This document shows positions 43,932 through 52,691 of a DNA stretch of 64,000 nucleotides, piece by piece (position 1 is the first letter of the stretch; every line of letters begins with the position of its first letter). Origin of the DNA: Sediminibacterium goheungense (GTDB lineage: Bacteria > Bacteroidota > Bacteroidia > Chitinophagales > Chitinophagaceae); assembly GCF_004361915.1 (NCBI RefSeq), contig NZ_SNWP01000011.1:186001-250000 (forward strand), read 5' to 3'. The position numbers and the translations under genes were made by a program. The notes under the pieces were generated by a model. That model made no database searches and was not told the origin of the DNA. It was given only the letters and a program-made list of their open reading frames with translations.

Positions 43932-45167
43932 ATGATAACATTTGACCGATTTGTGCTGGATAATGGCCTCAGGGTATTGGTACATGAAGACCATTCAACA
44001 CCCATGGCCGTTGTAAATGTTTTATACGACGTGGGTGCCCGTGATGAAAACCCTGATAAAACAGGATTTGCGCATTTATTTGAACACCTCATGTTCGGGG
44101 GCAGTATCAATATCCCCGATTATGATGAACCCCTGCAAAGAGCAGGCGGAGAGAATAATGCCTATACAACCAACGACCTTACCAATTATTATTGCCAGAT
44201 ACCCGCTGAAAATATTGAAACTGCTTTCTGGCTCGAAAGCGATCGTATGTTGAGCCTGGCATTCAGTAAGAAAAGCCTCGACGTACAAAAAAAAGTGGTT
44301 TGTGAAGAGTTTAAGGAACATTATCTGAATAAACCCTATGGCGATGTATGGCATAAAATGCGTGAACTGGCTTATACCACACATCCCTACAGATGGATGA
44401 CAATTGGTAAGCAACTGAGCCATGTGGAAGATGCACATATTGACGATGTAAAACAATTCTTCTTCAAACATTATCGTCCGGTGAATGCTATTCTGGTGGT
44501 AACGGGCCATGTTACTACCGAACAGGTAAAACAATTGGCCAACAAATGGTTTGGCGATATACCCATGGGCGATAAGTACCAACGTAACCTGCCGCAGGAA
44601 CCAAAACAAACAGCTGCCCGCAAACTGGAGTTGCATGCTGCGGTACCCCTGGACGCTTATGTGAAAACATGGCATATGGATGCGCGGCTCGATAAGGGAT
44701 ATTATGCCGCAGATATGATTACTGAAATTTTAGGTGGTGGTGGTTCATCGAGGTTATACCAGTCGCTGGTGAAGGAAAAACAGCTGTTCTCCAACCTGGA
44801 TTGCTATCATTTTGGTAGCATTGATGCGGGTTTACTGGCTGTAGAAGGAAAACTTGTAAAAGGAGTGAAAATGGAAGACGCCGCTGCTGCAGTCGATGAT
44901 GAAATCAATAAACTGCAATCGGCTATCATCAGTGAACAGGAACTGCAGAAGGTAAAAAATAAAACAGAAAGCGTGATTGCTTTTGAAGACATGAGTATTA
45001 TGAGCAGGGCCAATAGTCTGGCCATGTATGAATTACTGGGTGATGCAGAAATGATGAATACAGAGCTGCAGAAATACCATGATATCACTGCGCAGGATAT
45101 TCAGCATTATTGCAAACAGATTTTTCGTACAGAAAACAGTAATACACTCTTTTATTACGCCAATTAA
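43932..45167 (+). CDS. M16 family zinc peptidase, catalytic subunit
   Basis: A 411-residue protein; the start MITFDRFVLDNGLRVLVHED is where the family begins and an ATG at 43875 adds 19 residues of no family match. The inverted zinc motif HLFEH (in GFAHLFEHLMFGG, about 48-52) and the distal Glu in the EEFKEHY region are present. It resembles mitochondrial processing peptidase beta and PqqL-type peptidases. The next gene, 49 bp downstream, is a non-catalytic partner; together they should make a heterodimeric protease in the cytoplasm or periplasm. Confidence 0.92.
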   Translation: MITFDRFVLDNGLRVLVHEDHSTPMAVVNVLYDVGARDENPDKTGFAHLFEHLMFGGSINIPDYDEPLQRAGGENNAYTTNDLTNYYCQIPAENIETAFWLESDRMLSLAFSKKSLDVQKKVVCEEFKEHYLNKPYGDVWHKMRELAYTTHPYRWMTIGKQLSHVEDAHIDDVKQFFFKHYRPVNAILVVTGHVTTEQVKQLANKWFGDIPMGDKYQRNLPQEPKQTAARKLELHAAVPLDAYVKTWHMDARLDKGYYAADMITEILGGGGSSRLYQSLVKEKQLFSNLDCYHFGSIDAGLLAVEGKLVKGVKMEDAAAAVDDEINKLQSAIISEQELQKVKNKTESVIAFEDMSIMSRANSLAMYELLGDAEMMNTELQKYHDITAQDIQHYCKQIFRTENSNTLFYYAN

Positions 45168-45216
45168 CCGAAAACATTGCGGCCCTTAAGCCAGCGATCG
45201 TGAGATATAATAAGGT

Positions 45217-46497
45217 ATGATTAACAGAAAAACAGCCCCAGCTATTACCGATGCCGTTTCATTCAATTTGTCATTGAAACCCTGCGAACGTTATGTATTA
45301 GATAACAAAACCCCTGTTTATGCTATTCATGCAGGAGCACAGGACGTAGTAATGGTTGAGTGGGTATTTTATGCAGGTAATTGGTATGAATCGAAAAATA
45401 TAGTAGCTGGAACCACAAACTTTTTATTGAAAAACGGAACCCAAAAAAGGAATGCTTATTCAATCAATGAGTATTTTGAATTTTATGGCGCCTACCTCAA
45501 TCGGAGTTGTTATAATGAAACCGCTACCATCACACTTCACTGTTTAACCAAACACCTGCATGAACTTTTGCCGGTGGTGGCAGAAATTATTACGGAAAGT
45601 ATTTTTCCTGAGGAAGAACTAGCTATCTGTAAACAGAACCAGAAACAAAGATTACAGGTAAACCTTAAGAAATGTGATTTTGTGGCCAACCGGTTGATTG
45701 ATGAATATGTATTTGGCTTTCATCATCCCTATGGTAAATACACATCAACGATCGACTATGATGCTTTGCAAAGAGAAGAGCTGAAGGCTTTTCATGAACA
45801 GTTTTATAAAAACGGCACCTGTATGGTATTTGCTGCCGGCAAATTACCCGCGAACCTTGATCAGCAACTGAATCAGGTATTTGGTAAGCTGCCTTTAAAC
45901 AGCCAGCCATTACCCGATATGCAATATCCTGTGGTATCTGCAGTAGAAAAGAAATACCGCATCATGAATGATGCAGAAGGTGTACAGGGTGCAATCAGAT
46001 TGGCACAGCCATTTTTTAACAGACACCATCCTGATTTTCCAAAAGTGCAGGTACTCAATAATATTTTTGGTGGCTTTTTTGGATCAAGGCTCATGAGTAA
46101 TATCCGGGAAGATAAAGGCTACACATATGGAATTCACAGTTATCTGCAAAATCATATTCATCAGAGTGCATGGATGATCAGTACAGAAGCCGGACGTGAT
46201 GTTTGTGAAGCAACCATTGCAGAAGTATATCATGAAATGGAAAGACTACGGAATGAACCGATCGGGAAAGAAGAATTGGATTTGGTACGTAATTATATGA
46301 TGGGCTCTTTACTGGGCGACCTTGATGGTCCGTTCCAGATCATTGGTCGATGGAAAACCTATATTTTAAACGGACTCGATGAGCAATATTTCTATAAAAG
46401 CATAGAAACTATTCGAACCGTAAGCAGTGACGAATTACAAATACTTGCAAAACAATACCTTAACCCTGAACATTTCTACGAATTGGTAGTTGTATAA
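45217..46497 (+). CDS. M16 family peptidase, non-catalytic subunit
   Basis: A 426-residue protein. Where the catalytic copy has HXXEH, this has TTNFLLKNGTQKR, so zinc cannot bind. The C-terminal half holds the Arg/Tyr pair in FFGSRLMSNIREDKGYTYGI, which positions substrate in the partner's active site. This follows the active/inactive M16B pair plan. No signal peptide is seen. Confidence 0.9.
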   Translation: MINRKTAPAITDAVSFNLSLKPCERYVLDNKTPVYAIHAGAQDVVMVEWVFYAGNWYESKNIVAGTTNFLLKNGTQKRNAYSINEYFEFYGAYLNRSCYNETATITLHCLTKHLHELLPVVAEIITESIFPEEELAICKQNQKQRLQVNLKKCDFVANRLIDEYVFGFHHPYGKYTSTIDYDALQREELKAFHEQFYKNGTCMVFAAGKLPANLDQQLNQVFGKLPLNSQPLPDMQYPVVSAVEKKYRIMNDAEGVQGAIRLAQPFFNRHHPDFPKVQVLNNIFGGFFGSRLMSNIREDKGYTYGIHSYLQNHIHQSAWMISTEAGRDVCEATIAEVYHEMERLRNEPIGKEELDLVRNYMMGSLLGDLDGPFQIIGRWKTYILNGLDEQYFYKSIETIRTVSSDELQILAKQYLNPEHFYELVVV

Positions 46498-46607
46498 CAA
46501 CCCATTCTTTTTTCTTTCAGCTTGGGATTTGAATCAGGAGCTGTTAAAATTTTGAATTGTTTACTGATTCGGAAAAATAAATGCTATTTTGAAACGTAAC
46601 TTATCAT

Positions 46608-46970
46608 ATGGGACGTTTCTTTACAAAAACAATTGCAAGTACACTTGCCATTTTATTAGCTGCCTATATTTTGCGTGGCATCGATGTTAAAGATCCGCTC
46701 ACTGCATTAATTGTGGCAGTGGTATTAGGGTTATTGAACAGTTTTATTAAACCTGTTCTCATTCTGCTCACCATACCTATTACCATTTTCACACTCGGAC
46801 TTTTTCTTTTTGTAATTAATATCATTATTGTAAAATGGGCAGCCACGCTTGTACCTGGTTTTACGGTAGATGGATGGGTTTCGGCACTCTTCTTTAGTTT
46901 ACTGGTATCATTTGTAACATCCATCATCGAAGCTATCCTCGGAGCAGGTGGTCAACCACAGGAAGACTAA
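46608..46970 (+). CDS. Phage holin family 4-like membrane protein (PF04020)
   Basis: A 120-residue protein with about four hydrophobic segments: TIASTLAILLAAYILRGIDV, LTALIVAVVLGLLNSFIKPV, LILLTIPITIFTLGLFLFVI and WVSALFFSLLVSFVTSIIEA. The LNSFIKPVLILLTIPITIFT stretch is the family signature. Despite the name, these are widespread chromosomal proteins of unknown function and not evidence of a phage. Confidence 0.9.
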   Translation: MGRFFTKTIASTLAILLAAYILRGIDVKDPLTALIVAVVLGLLNSFIKPVLILLTIPITIFTLGLFLFVINIIIVKWAATLVPGFTVDGWVSALFFSLLVSFVTSIIEAILGAGGQPQED

Positions 46971-46975
46971 AAAAA

Positions 46976-47083
46976 CGCTGCGTAAGCCCTCCGTCTTCAT
47001 GTTCTCTGCGGTTCCATCCTTCGTCGGGATGACGTTAGAAATTCAACCGCAGAGAAGATGAGAACGGGGAGGAAACGCAGAGG
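46976..47083. repeat. Long imperfect inverted repeat with CGCAGAG arms
   Basis: TTCTCTGCGGTT (47002-47013) is exactly reverse complementary to AACCGCAGAGAA (47045-47056); imperfect pairing extends outward for another 20-25 bp on each side. The loop includes CTTCGTCGGGATGACG. Sequences of this kind occur as interspersed repeats in other genomes. It lies between the holin-like gene and arsC, which are convergent. Confidence 0.75.
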
Positions 47084-47091
47084 CGTAAAGA

Positions 47092-47484
47092 TTATAATGA
47101 ATCAATCAGGTTTTTCACTTTCTCACTAATCAAGTCTCTGATTTTATTAAACTCGGCTGGTTCCATATGTTTGGGATCGGGTATCTGCCAGTCAATGAAT
47201 TGTTTGGCAGGCATCCACGGACAAGCATCGCCGCAACCCATGGTAATTACTGCATCAAAAGGAGCAAAAGCCTCTACTTCCTCTAATGATTTACTATCAT
47301 GTGTGCTTAAATCATACCCAATTTCTTTCATGGCTGCAATGGCTTTCGGGTTTACAATGCCACTTGGCTTGCTGCCGGCGCTGTAAGCCTCTATGCCATC
47401 ACCACCATGTATGAAAGCAAAAGCCTGACTCATCTGGCTGCGGTTGCTGTTTTCAACACAAACAAAAAGGAGTTTTTTCTTCAT
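47092..47484 (-). CDS. arsC: Arsenate reductase, low-molecular-weight phosphatase fold
   Basis: A 130-residue protein. The catalytic loop is CVENSNRS (CX5R, residues about 8-15), as in thioredoxin-linked ArsC; DPKHMEPAEF and IDWQIPDP fit the family's later Asp loop. Further cysteines in GCGDACPW (about 80-87) may form the relay disulfide. It reduces arsenate to arsenite. It is 11 bp after arsM in the arsR-arsM-arsC order, all on the minus strand. Confidence 0.9.
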   Translation of the reverse strand: MKKKLLFVCVENSNRSQMSQAFAFIHGGDGIEAYSAGSKPSGIVNPKAIAAMKEIGYDLSTHDSKSLEEVEAFAPFDAVITMGCGDACPWMPAKQFIDWQIPDPKHMEPAEFNKIRDLISEKVKNLIDSL

Positions 47485-47495
47485 AGTATTCTGTT

Positions 47496-48344
47496 TTAGT
47501 TACAGCAACCGGGTGCGCAACAGGGGGCTTCTTCTATTAATGGTTTTTCGGCATACACTGTAATACTGTAAATACCGGCTTCACTGTTTCTGAAAGACTG
47601 TATTTCTTCCTGTGAGAAATAATGGGTAAGAATATCGTCCGGGAGTAGGATACTTTTTTCTTTTTGCACGGTAATATTTTTAAAACCCGTAGCTTCAATG
47701 AGTTCGAGGTATACATTTTTTTGTATGGCACCCGATACACAACCCGCATACATTTCAGCTGCTTCTTTGAGTTTAGCAGGTAATTCACCTTCCAATACAA
47801 TATCTGAAATACTGAAATGACCTCCAGGCTTTAATACCCGGAATACTTCCTGCAAAACCGTAAATTTATTCGGTACAAGGTTTAATACACAATTACTCAC
47901 TACTACATCGGCTACATTGGCTGATACCGGCATTTGTTCAATATCACCAAAACGAAACTCTACATTATTAAAACCAAGCTTCTCTGCATTGGTTCTTGCT
48001 TTCTCCACCATACGCTCGGTGAAGTCGATGCCTATTACTTTACCATTTTCACCTGTGAGTGCCCGGGCAATAAAACAATCGTTGCCAGCGCCACTACCGA
48101 GATCAATCACAGTATCCCCTTTTTTAATTTTTGCAAATTCAGTCGGTAAGCCACAACCCAGACCCAGGTCTGCATCCGGATTATAACCTTCTAACCGCGA
48201 ATAATCATCGGCCATGATATTATATACTTCCGTGCTGCATCCGCCGGCACCACAGCAGGACGCTGCATTCTGTGTACGTGACTGATCGGCAATTTCACCA
48301 TACTTTTCTTTAACAAGTGCCTTTAAGGCTGTTTCTGTTTGCAT
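47496..48344 (-). CDS. arsM: Arsenite S-adenosylmethionine methyltransferase
   Basis: A 282-residue methyltransferase. SAM motif VIDLGSGAGNDCFIARALTG (about 79-98) and motif II VGIDFTERMVEKART type sequence with GIDFTERMVEKA are present. Conserved cysteines for arsenic binding are in AASCCGAGGCSTEVY (about 28-42), LGLGCGLP and MYAGCVSGA. The C-terminus ends in a cysteine-rich APCCAPGCCN. It should methylate arsenite to volatile or less toxic forms. It lies 80 bp after arsR. Confidence 0.92.
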   Translation of the reverse strand: MQTETALKALVKEKYGEIADQSRTQNAASCCGAGGCSTEVYNIMADDYSRLEGYNPDADLGLGCGLPTEFAKIKKGDTVIDLGSGAGNDCFIARALTGENGKVIGIDFTERMVEKARTNAEKLGFNNVEFRFGDIEQMPVSANVADVVVSNCVLNLVPNKFTVLQEVFRVLKPGGHFSISDIVLEGELPAKLKEAAEMYAGCVSGAIQKNVYLELIEATGFKNITVQKEKSILLPDDILTHYFSQEEIQSFRNSEAGIYSITVYAEKPLIEEAPCCAPGCCN

Positions 48345-48424
48345 GTTATTTGTTTTTATGATAATAAAAACTGCTCCCGGTCACTATTGTCTGCGATTCC
48401 ATGGCCCGCAGGCAGTGATAACCA

Positions 48425-48760
48425 TTAGCAGCAAGATTTAGCCTGCTGGTCTTTTAGTTTGTGAAACAGGGACGAAAATTCTGCATTGAATTTTTCAAAT
48501 GCTTTCCAGTTGATGCAGTAGCAACTACGCGGCCCATCTACATTGCCATCTATTAATCCGGCTTCTTTTAATTCTTTCAGGTGTTGTGAAACGGTAGATT
48601 GTGCCAGTGGTAATACTTCAACAATCTCACCACAGATACATTCATTGTTTTGTGCAAGTACTTTCAGTATTGCGATACGTGCTGGATGGGCCAGTGCTTT
48701 TGCAAACGCTGCGAGGTCCTGCTCTTTTCTTGAAAACGCTTCTGTTTTTGGGGTAGCCAT
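48425..48760 (-). CDS. arsR: ArsR family repressor
   Basis: A 111-residue winged-helix repressor. The helix-turn-helix is [20 protein letters not shown] followed by [26 protein letters not shown] provides the arsenite-binding cysteine pair (Cys-x-Cys), and the end KSCC adds two more. It should release DNA on binding As(III). Two identical-type palindromes lie directly upstream and are the probable operators. Confidence 0.92.
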   Translation of the reverse strand: MATPKTEAFSRKEQDLAAFAKALAHPARIAILKVLAQNNECICGEIVEVLPLAQSTVSQHLKELKEAGLIDGNVDGPRSCYCINWKAFEKFNAEFSSLFHKLKDQQAKSCC

Positions 48761-48763
48761 TTC

Positions 48764-48828
48764 TTATCGTTTTTATACGATAAAGCAAAGTAAATGCCTT
48801 TTTTTCTTTTATCGTACAAAAACGATAA
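48764..48828. promoter_or_regulatory. Two ArsR operators upstream of arsR
   Basis: Two TTATCGT-N6-ACGATAA palindromes, at 48764-48783 and 48809-48828, centres 45 bp apart. Arms are perfect and the two sites share the 7-bp arms. Position just before arsR fits autoregulation of the ars operon. The rest of the 355-bp region 48761-49115 is AT-rich, with the PadR palindrome at 49000. Confidence 0.85.
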
Positions 48829-48999
48829 ATATTTTTTTAGCCCATGAGCAGACATATATGAACCGATGTAAAGAATCGCCGTTTCTCACGAAATAACACC
48901 ATTCATCCTATTTCAAAAACTCGAAAAATTCATAAGTATCTGTTTATCAATTAATTAAGTTTAGCCAGTTATTAAGTTCTGCCCATTACCTAAAAAAAC

Positions 49000-49043
49000 T
49001 TGGTACTATGTGTTGCATAGTACCAAAAAAGTCCCCATCTTTG
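49000..49043. promoter_or_regulatory. PadR operator overlapping the promoter
   Basis: TTGGTACTATG (49000-49010) and its exact reverse complement (49016-49026) form an 11-bp-arm palindrome with a 5-bp spacer. CATCTTTG at 49036-49043 resembles the -7 box, and TTG at 49013-49015 inside the palindrome would be the -33 box at 20 bp. PadR dimers bind such palindromes, so it is the likely operator of the genes that follow. Confidence 0.75.
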
Positions 49044-49115
49044 TGTTATGAAAGCAAGGGTATAAAACCCGGACCTTCAGAAAACACAAATCGAAAACAC
49101 TTTAAATAAAGAGTC

Positions 49116-49307
49116 ATGAACACGCAAAACACAAACTTCTTCAAGCAACTGGGTCAGGAGCAACTGAACAATCTGGTGAAAGAAGTAAAAGAAACGGTGG
49201 CCACAGGTATCAACATCAACAACAAAAATGTATTTGGTGCCGTTGATTACTGGAAGATGCAACGCAACCGCAGAACAAGAATCAGCAGAAGGCATCTTGT
49301 TGCTTAA
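49116..49307 (+). CDS. Small protein at the head of the PadR-PspC operon
   Basis: A 63-residue basic protein (MNTQNTNFFKQLGQEQLNNL, then KEVKETVATGI, ending AVDYWKMQRNRRTRISRRHL). It follows the palindromic promoter and precedes padR by 82 bp. Short Bacteroidota proteins with a W..QR..R.R-type C-terminus occur elsewhere; I cannot name a family or role. The third-position codon pattern looks like that of neighbouring genes, which supports coding. Confidence 0.65.
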   Translation: MNTQNTNFFKQLGQEQLNNLVKEVKETVATGININNKNVFGAVDYWKMQRNRRTRISRRHLVA

Positions 49308-49389
49308 TTAAAACAGAACAGAAACCATTTTATAAACTGTTGTTCTCCTTACCCCCCGAAAAGTAAGTGAACAATAAAAAACTCCGGCT

Positions 49390-49752
49390 ATGGACATTCA
49401 GAACACACAAAGTCAGATGCGAAAGGGTGTATTGGAGTTTTGCATTTTATCCATCATCAGGCAGGGTGAGGTTTACCCCAGTGATATCGTGGACCGAATG
49501 AAAGCTGCTAACCTGCACATCCTGGAAGGAACACTATACCCGCTTTTGACGCGTTTAAAAAATGCAGGTTTACTTACCTACCGTTGGGTAGAAAGTAATA
49601 GTGGACCGCCCCGTAAATATTTCGTTATGACTGATAAGGGTCTGGAGTTCTACAACGAACTCGAAAGAACCTGGCAGGAACTGGCAGATGCAGTACAGGC
49701 ACTTACCCAACCGGTAGGATCGGCAAACGAAGAAAATCCAACCCAACCTTAA
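49390..49752 (+). CDS. PadR family transcriptional regulator
   Basis: A 120-residue regulator of the short PadR-s2 type. The winged helix is MRKGVLEFCILSIIRQGEVY, PSDIVDRMKAANLHILEGTL (recognition helix), YPLLTRLKNAGLLTYRWVES and the wing GPPRKYFVMTDKGLEFYNEL. It is followed 20 bp later by the PspC gene. In Bacteroidota this pairing controls an envelope-stress membrane protein. It probably binds the palindrome at 49000. Confidence 0.93.
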   Translation: MDIQNTQSQMRKGVLEFCILSIIRQGEVYPSDIVDRMKAANLHILEGTLYPLLTRLKNAGLLTYRWVESNSGPPRKYFVMTDKGLEFYNELERTWQELADAVQALTQPVGSANEENPTQP

Positions 49753-49772
49753 CCAACAAAACTGAACAGAAA

Positions 49773-52001
49773 ATGAAAAAGGTAATCAATATAAACTTTC
49801 AGGGCAGGGTAATACCCATTGAGGAGTCTGCCTACGACATGCTGAAGCAGTATGTAGAAAGTTTGAGAAAGTTCTTTGCCAACGAGGAGGGACGTGACGA
49901 GATCATTAACGATATCGAAGGACGTATCGCTGAATTATTTGGCGACAGTCTGAAAAAAGGTGCTACCTGCATTACAGATGATACCGTAAACGAGATCATC
50001 AACAGTATGGGACGCCCTGAAGATTTCGAAGGAGAAGAATCCAATGTACACTCACAATTAGGTGGTGAAGAGAAAGAAAAAGAATACAAATTTAATGCGG
50101 CTGGTGCTGCTGAAACCAGTGCACGTGGCAGATTGTACCGTGATGATAATGAAAAGATACTCGGTGGTGTGTGCGGTGGTTTAGCCAATTACCTGCGTAT
50201 CGACCCAACGATTGTACGTCTGGTATTTGCGTTGATCACTTTTATGGGAGGTTCAGGCATACTTCTCTACATCTTATTATGGATCATACTTCCTTCCAGA
50301 CCCCTGGAAGGAATTTCATCCACCAAAAGATTATACCGTAATCCGGATGAAAGAGTGATTGCAGGTGTAGCCAGCGGTATTGCTTCTTATTTTGATATCG
50401 CCGTATGGGTACCCCGTCTGATATTCGCATTCCCACTTGTATTGGGTATCATCACTTCTATTTTCCGCGGTGCTTTCTGGATGGATGTTGATCCATTCCC
50501 CGGCATCATCTTTGGTTCGTTCGGCGGTACTTTATTTGTGGTGTATGCTGTATTGTGGGCCGTGATTCCCGAAGCCAAAAGCGCTTCTGAAAAATTGGAA
50601 ATGCGTGGTGAAAAAGTAGACCTGAATACCATTAAAAATACCATTCAGGAAGACCTCGAGGGATTCAAGAGTCGTGCAGAAAAATGGGGCGGTGAGTTTA
50701 AAGACAAAGCACAGCAGTTCGGACAGGAAGTAGGCCAGACCGTAGGTCAGAAAGGTCAGCAGTTTGGTGCAGAAACAGGATCAGCCCTCAAGAGAGGGGG
50801 CAGAAGACTTGGAGGTATTATTGCCATTCTCTTTAAAGCCTTCTTTTTATTCATCGCTGGTATATTGGCATTCGCACTTCTGGTAACATTACTGGCCTTT
50901 ATGGTGGCAGGTGTAGGCGTATTTCCCTTGAAAAACTTTTTCCTGGAAGGCTTTAGTCAGAACTTCCTGGCATGGGCCACACTCTTATTATTCCTTGGTG
51001 TACCTGTGGTAGCTTTTATTACCTGGCTTATTCGCCGCATCATGGGTGTAAAATCGGGTAACCGTTACCTCGGATTTACATTCGCCGGTCTCTGGTTTAT
51101 CGGATTGGTTTGTGGCGGTATCCTTACTTACTCAATCGTACGCAACTTCGATGCTACTGCCAGAGAGAAGCATGAGTACAGCATTGTACAGCCTTCTACA
51201 GGAAAGTTAATCGTAAAAGTACCCGACAGCAAAGTAAAGGTATACGGACGCTGGTTTAAAATGGACGGAATTGTAAGCATGAACGACGATAGTCTTTTCC
51301 TGAACAATGTTCGTCTTCGTATCGTGAAAAGCCCTGATTCTTCTTATCATATCTACTCACATAAATTCAGCAGCGGGAGAGATGAAGGGGCTGCTGTGAA
51401 AAATATCCATGAGATATCCTATAATATCAATCAGTCCGACAGTACTGTATGGTTAGATCGTGGCTTCGCACTGAAAAAAGGAACCAAATTCCGTAACCAG
51501 GGTGTACAGTTAACCATTCAGGTACCTGTTGGAAAAAGAATTCTGATCGACAGAACCGTTTCACGCAGACTCAACTGGTTCCACGTAGGCAATGGTTACG
51601 ATTGGGAGTGGGATGAAGAATGGAACAGCAATAATGAAGACTGGAACTCGAACGTCGAATATATCATGACACCCGGCGGACTGGAAAGAATAAAAACCAA
51701 AGAGGATATTGAAGAAGAAAAAAGAAGAAAAGCTGAATCGGAGTCTGATGATAATAATGATGCAGTAGAGCAATATAAAAAGAGCAAAGAAGAGTTACAG
51801 AAAGAATACGAACGCAAACAGCGTGAGGCAGAAGAACTAAAAAAAGAATTAGATAAACCCGTTGATACAACCCGTTACCGATACAAAAAACAAACGGTAA
51901 TGAACGAAAAGCAGGTACAGCCAGCAGTAGCAGAAGAGCAAAAAGCAAATGTGTTACCTATTGAAGCTTCCAGGTTACTGATGATGCAAATGGTTTATTA
52001 A
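49773..52001 (+). CDS. PspC domain membrane protein with two PspC modules
   Basis: A 742-residue protein. N-terminal domain (NINFQGRVIPIEESAYDMLK, about 5-70) is followed by two PspC modules: GRLYRDDNEKILGGVCGGLA (about 114-180) and KRLYRNPDERVIAGVASGIA (about 187-270). Next come amphipathic repeats (KAQQFGQEVGQTVGQKGQQF), three more helices, a beta-rich region (SKVKVYGRWFKMDGIVS) and a charged coiled coil with EEEKRRKAESES. PspC proteins sense membrane stress and can recruit signalling partners. The PadR gene precedes it. Confidence 0.9.
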   Translation: MKKVININFQGRVIPIEESAYDMLKQYVESLRKFFANEEGRDEIINDIEGRIAELFGDSLKKGATCITDDTVNEIINSMGRPEDFEGEESNVHSQLGGEEKEKEYKFNAAGAAETSARGRLYRDDNEKILGGVCGGLANYLRIDPTIVRLVFALITFMGGSGILLYILLWIILPSRPLEGISSTKRLYRNPDERVIAGVASGIASYFDIAVWVPRLIFAFPLVLGIITSIFRGAFWMDVDPFPGIIFGSFGGTLFVVYAVLWAVIPEAKSASEKLEMRGEKVDLNTIKNTIQEDLEGFKSRAEKWGGEFKDKAQQFGQEVGQTVGQKGQQFGAETGSALKRGGRRLGGIIAILFKAFFLFIAGILAFALLVTLLAFMVAGVGVFPLKNFFLEGFSQNFLAWATLLLFLGVPVVAFITWLIRRIMGVKSGNRYLGFTFAGLWFIGLVCGGILTYSIVRNFDATAREKHEYSIVQPSTGKLIVKVPDSKVKVYGRWFKMDGIVSMNDDSLFLNNVRLRIVKSPDSSYHIYSHKFSSGRDEGAAVKNIHEISYNINQSDSTVWLDRGFALKKGTKFRNQGVQLTIQVPVGKRILIDRTVSRRLNWFHVGNGYDWEWDEEWNSNNEDWNSNVEYIMTPGGLERIKTKEDIEEEKRRKAESESDDNNDAVEQYKKSKEELQKEYERKQREAEELKKELDKPVDTTRYRYKKQTVMNEKQVQPAVAEEQKANVLPIEASRLLMMQMVY

Positions 52002-52022
52002 AGAAGGTTGAAGTTGGGAAAA

Positions 52023-52056
52023 AAGAACCCCGTCCTGTTCTCACGAGGGGGTTCTT
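52023..52056 (+). terminator. Hairpin after the PspC gene
   Basis: AAGAACCCC (52023-52031) pairs with GGGGTTCTT (52048-52056), 21 bp after the stop codon. The following sequence is C/T-rich and not a clean U-tract, so it may be a weak or partial terminator before the small lipoprotein gene. Confidence 0.6.
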
Positions 52057-52093
52057 CCCTTCTCTTATCCAACATCAAATAAAAAACTGTCTT

Positions 52094-52495
52094 ATGAAAA
52101 TGAAGTACGCTCTAGCCATCGCCATTTGTATCATGATATTAACAGGATGTGTTCGCTATCATTCAGAACGTATCCGTGAAGGAAGAACCAGTATCACCAT
52201 AAAAGAAAGTGATCATCAATACAGGATGGATGCAAAATTCAGCCGTTCAAAAACAAGTCAGGTGGCGAGCATTATCGATCAGGAACTTGATCGTAATTCG
52301 AGCCTCGATCCTGAGGACTTAGATGGCACTATTACATTGGAAGATGACTCAAAAGTATATGTAAAGCTTCGCTCGGGCAGGTTAAAAATCAGGTTCGATA
52401 AAGATGATAACAGCGAAACAGCTTACGACAGAATAAAGGACCTCGGCGATAAAATTAAAGCCACTATCCACAACAGTCAGGCCCAACTTCAATAA
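52094..52495 (+). CDS. Small lipoprotein of the PadR-PspC cluster
   Basis: A 133-residue lipoprotein (MKMKYALAIAICIMILTGCV, lipobox LTGC). The rest is charged, with SERIREGRTSITIKESDHQY and DDSKVYVKLRSGRLKIRFDK; no known domain is recognised. It is the last gene in the region and may share the PspC transcript if the hairpin at 52023 is leaky. Function unknown. Confidence 0.75.
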   Translation: MKMKYALAIAICIMILTGCVRYHSERIREGRTSITIKESDHQYRMDAKFSRSKTSQVASIIDQELDRNSSLDPEDLDGTITLEDDSKVYVKLRSGRLKIRFDKDDNSETAYDRIKDLGDKIKATIHNSQAQLQ

Positions 52496-52618
52496 GTTTT
52501 AATGCTTCGGATGATGCACCCACTTGCAACCGGTTATTCACCCGGTGGGATGGTGGAGGGATATACTTATGTGCCTAAGACTGCACTATCATAATAAAAG
52601 TGTAGTGATGATATAAAC

Positions 52619-52653
52619 TCGCGGCTCAAAGCTCATAGCTCGCAGCAAATAGT
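52619..52653. repeat. Single heptad-repeat array
   Basis: This region reads in 7-bp steps CGGCTCA, AAGCTCA, TAGCTCG, CAGCAAA, TAG. It lacks a clear inverted partner. It lies in the 196-bp gap after the lipoprotein gene, 39 bp before the next start, and matches the arrays at 38102-38250. Confidence 0.6.
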
Positions 52654-52691
52654 ATGTATGCCCTGCCAACATATCACCACAAATCATCTGT

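Noticed and set aside
46608..46970. Prophage remnant because of a holin-family protein
   Set aside because: PF04020 proteins are common chromosomal membrane proteins and no other phage gene is nearby.
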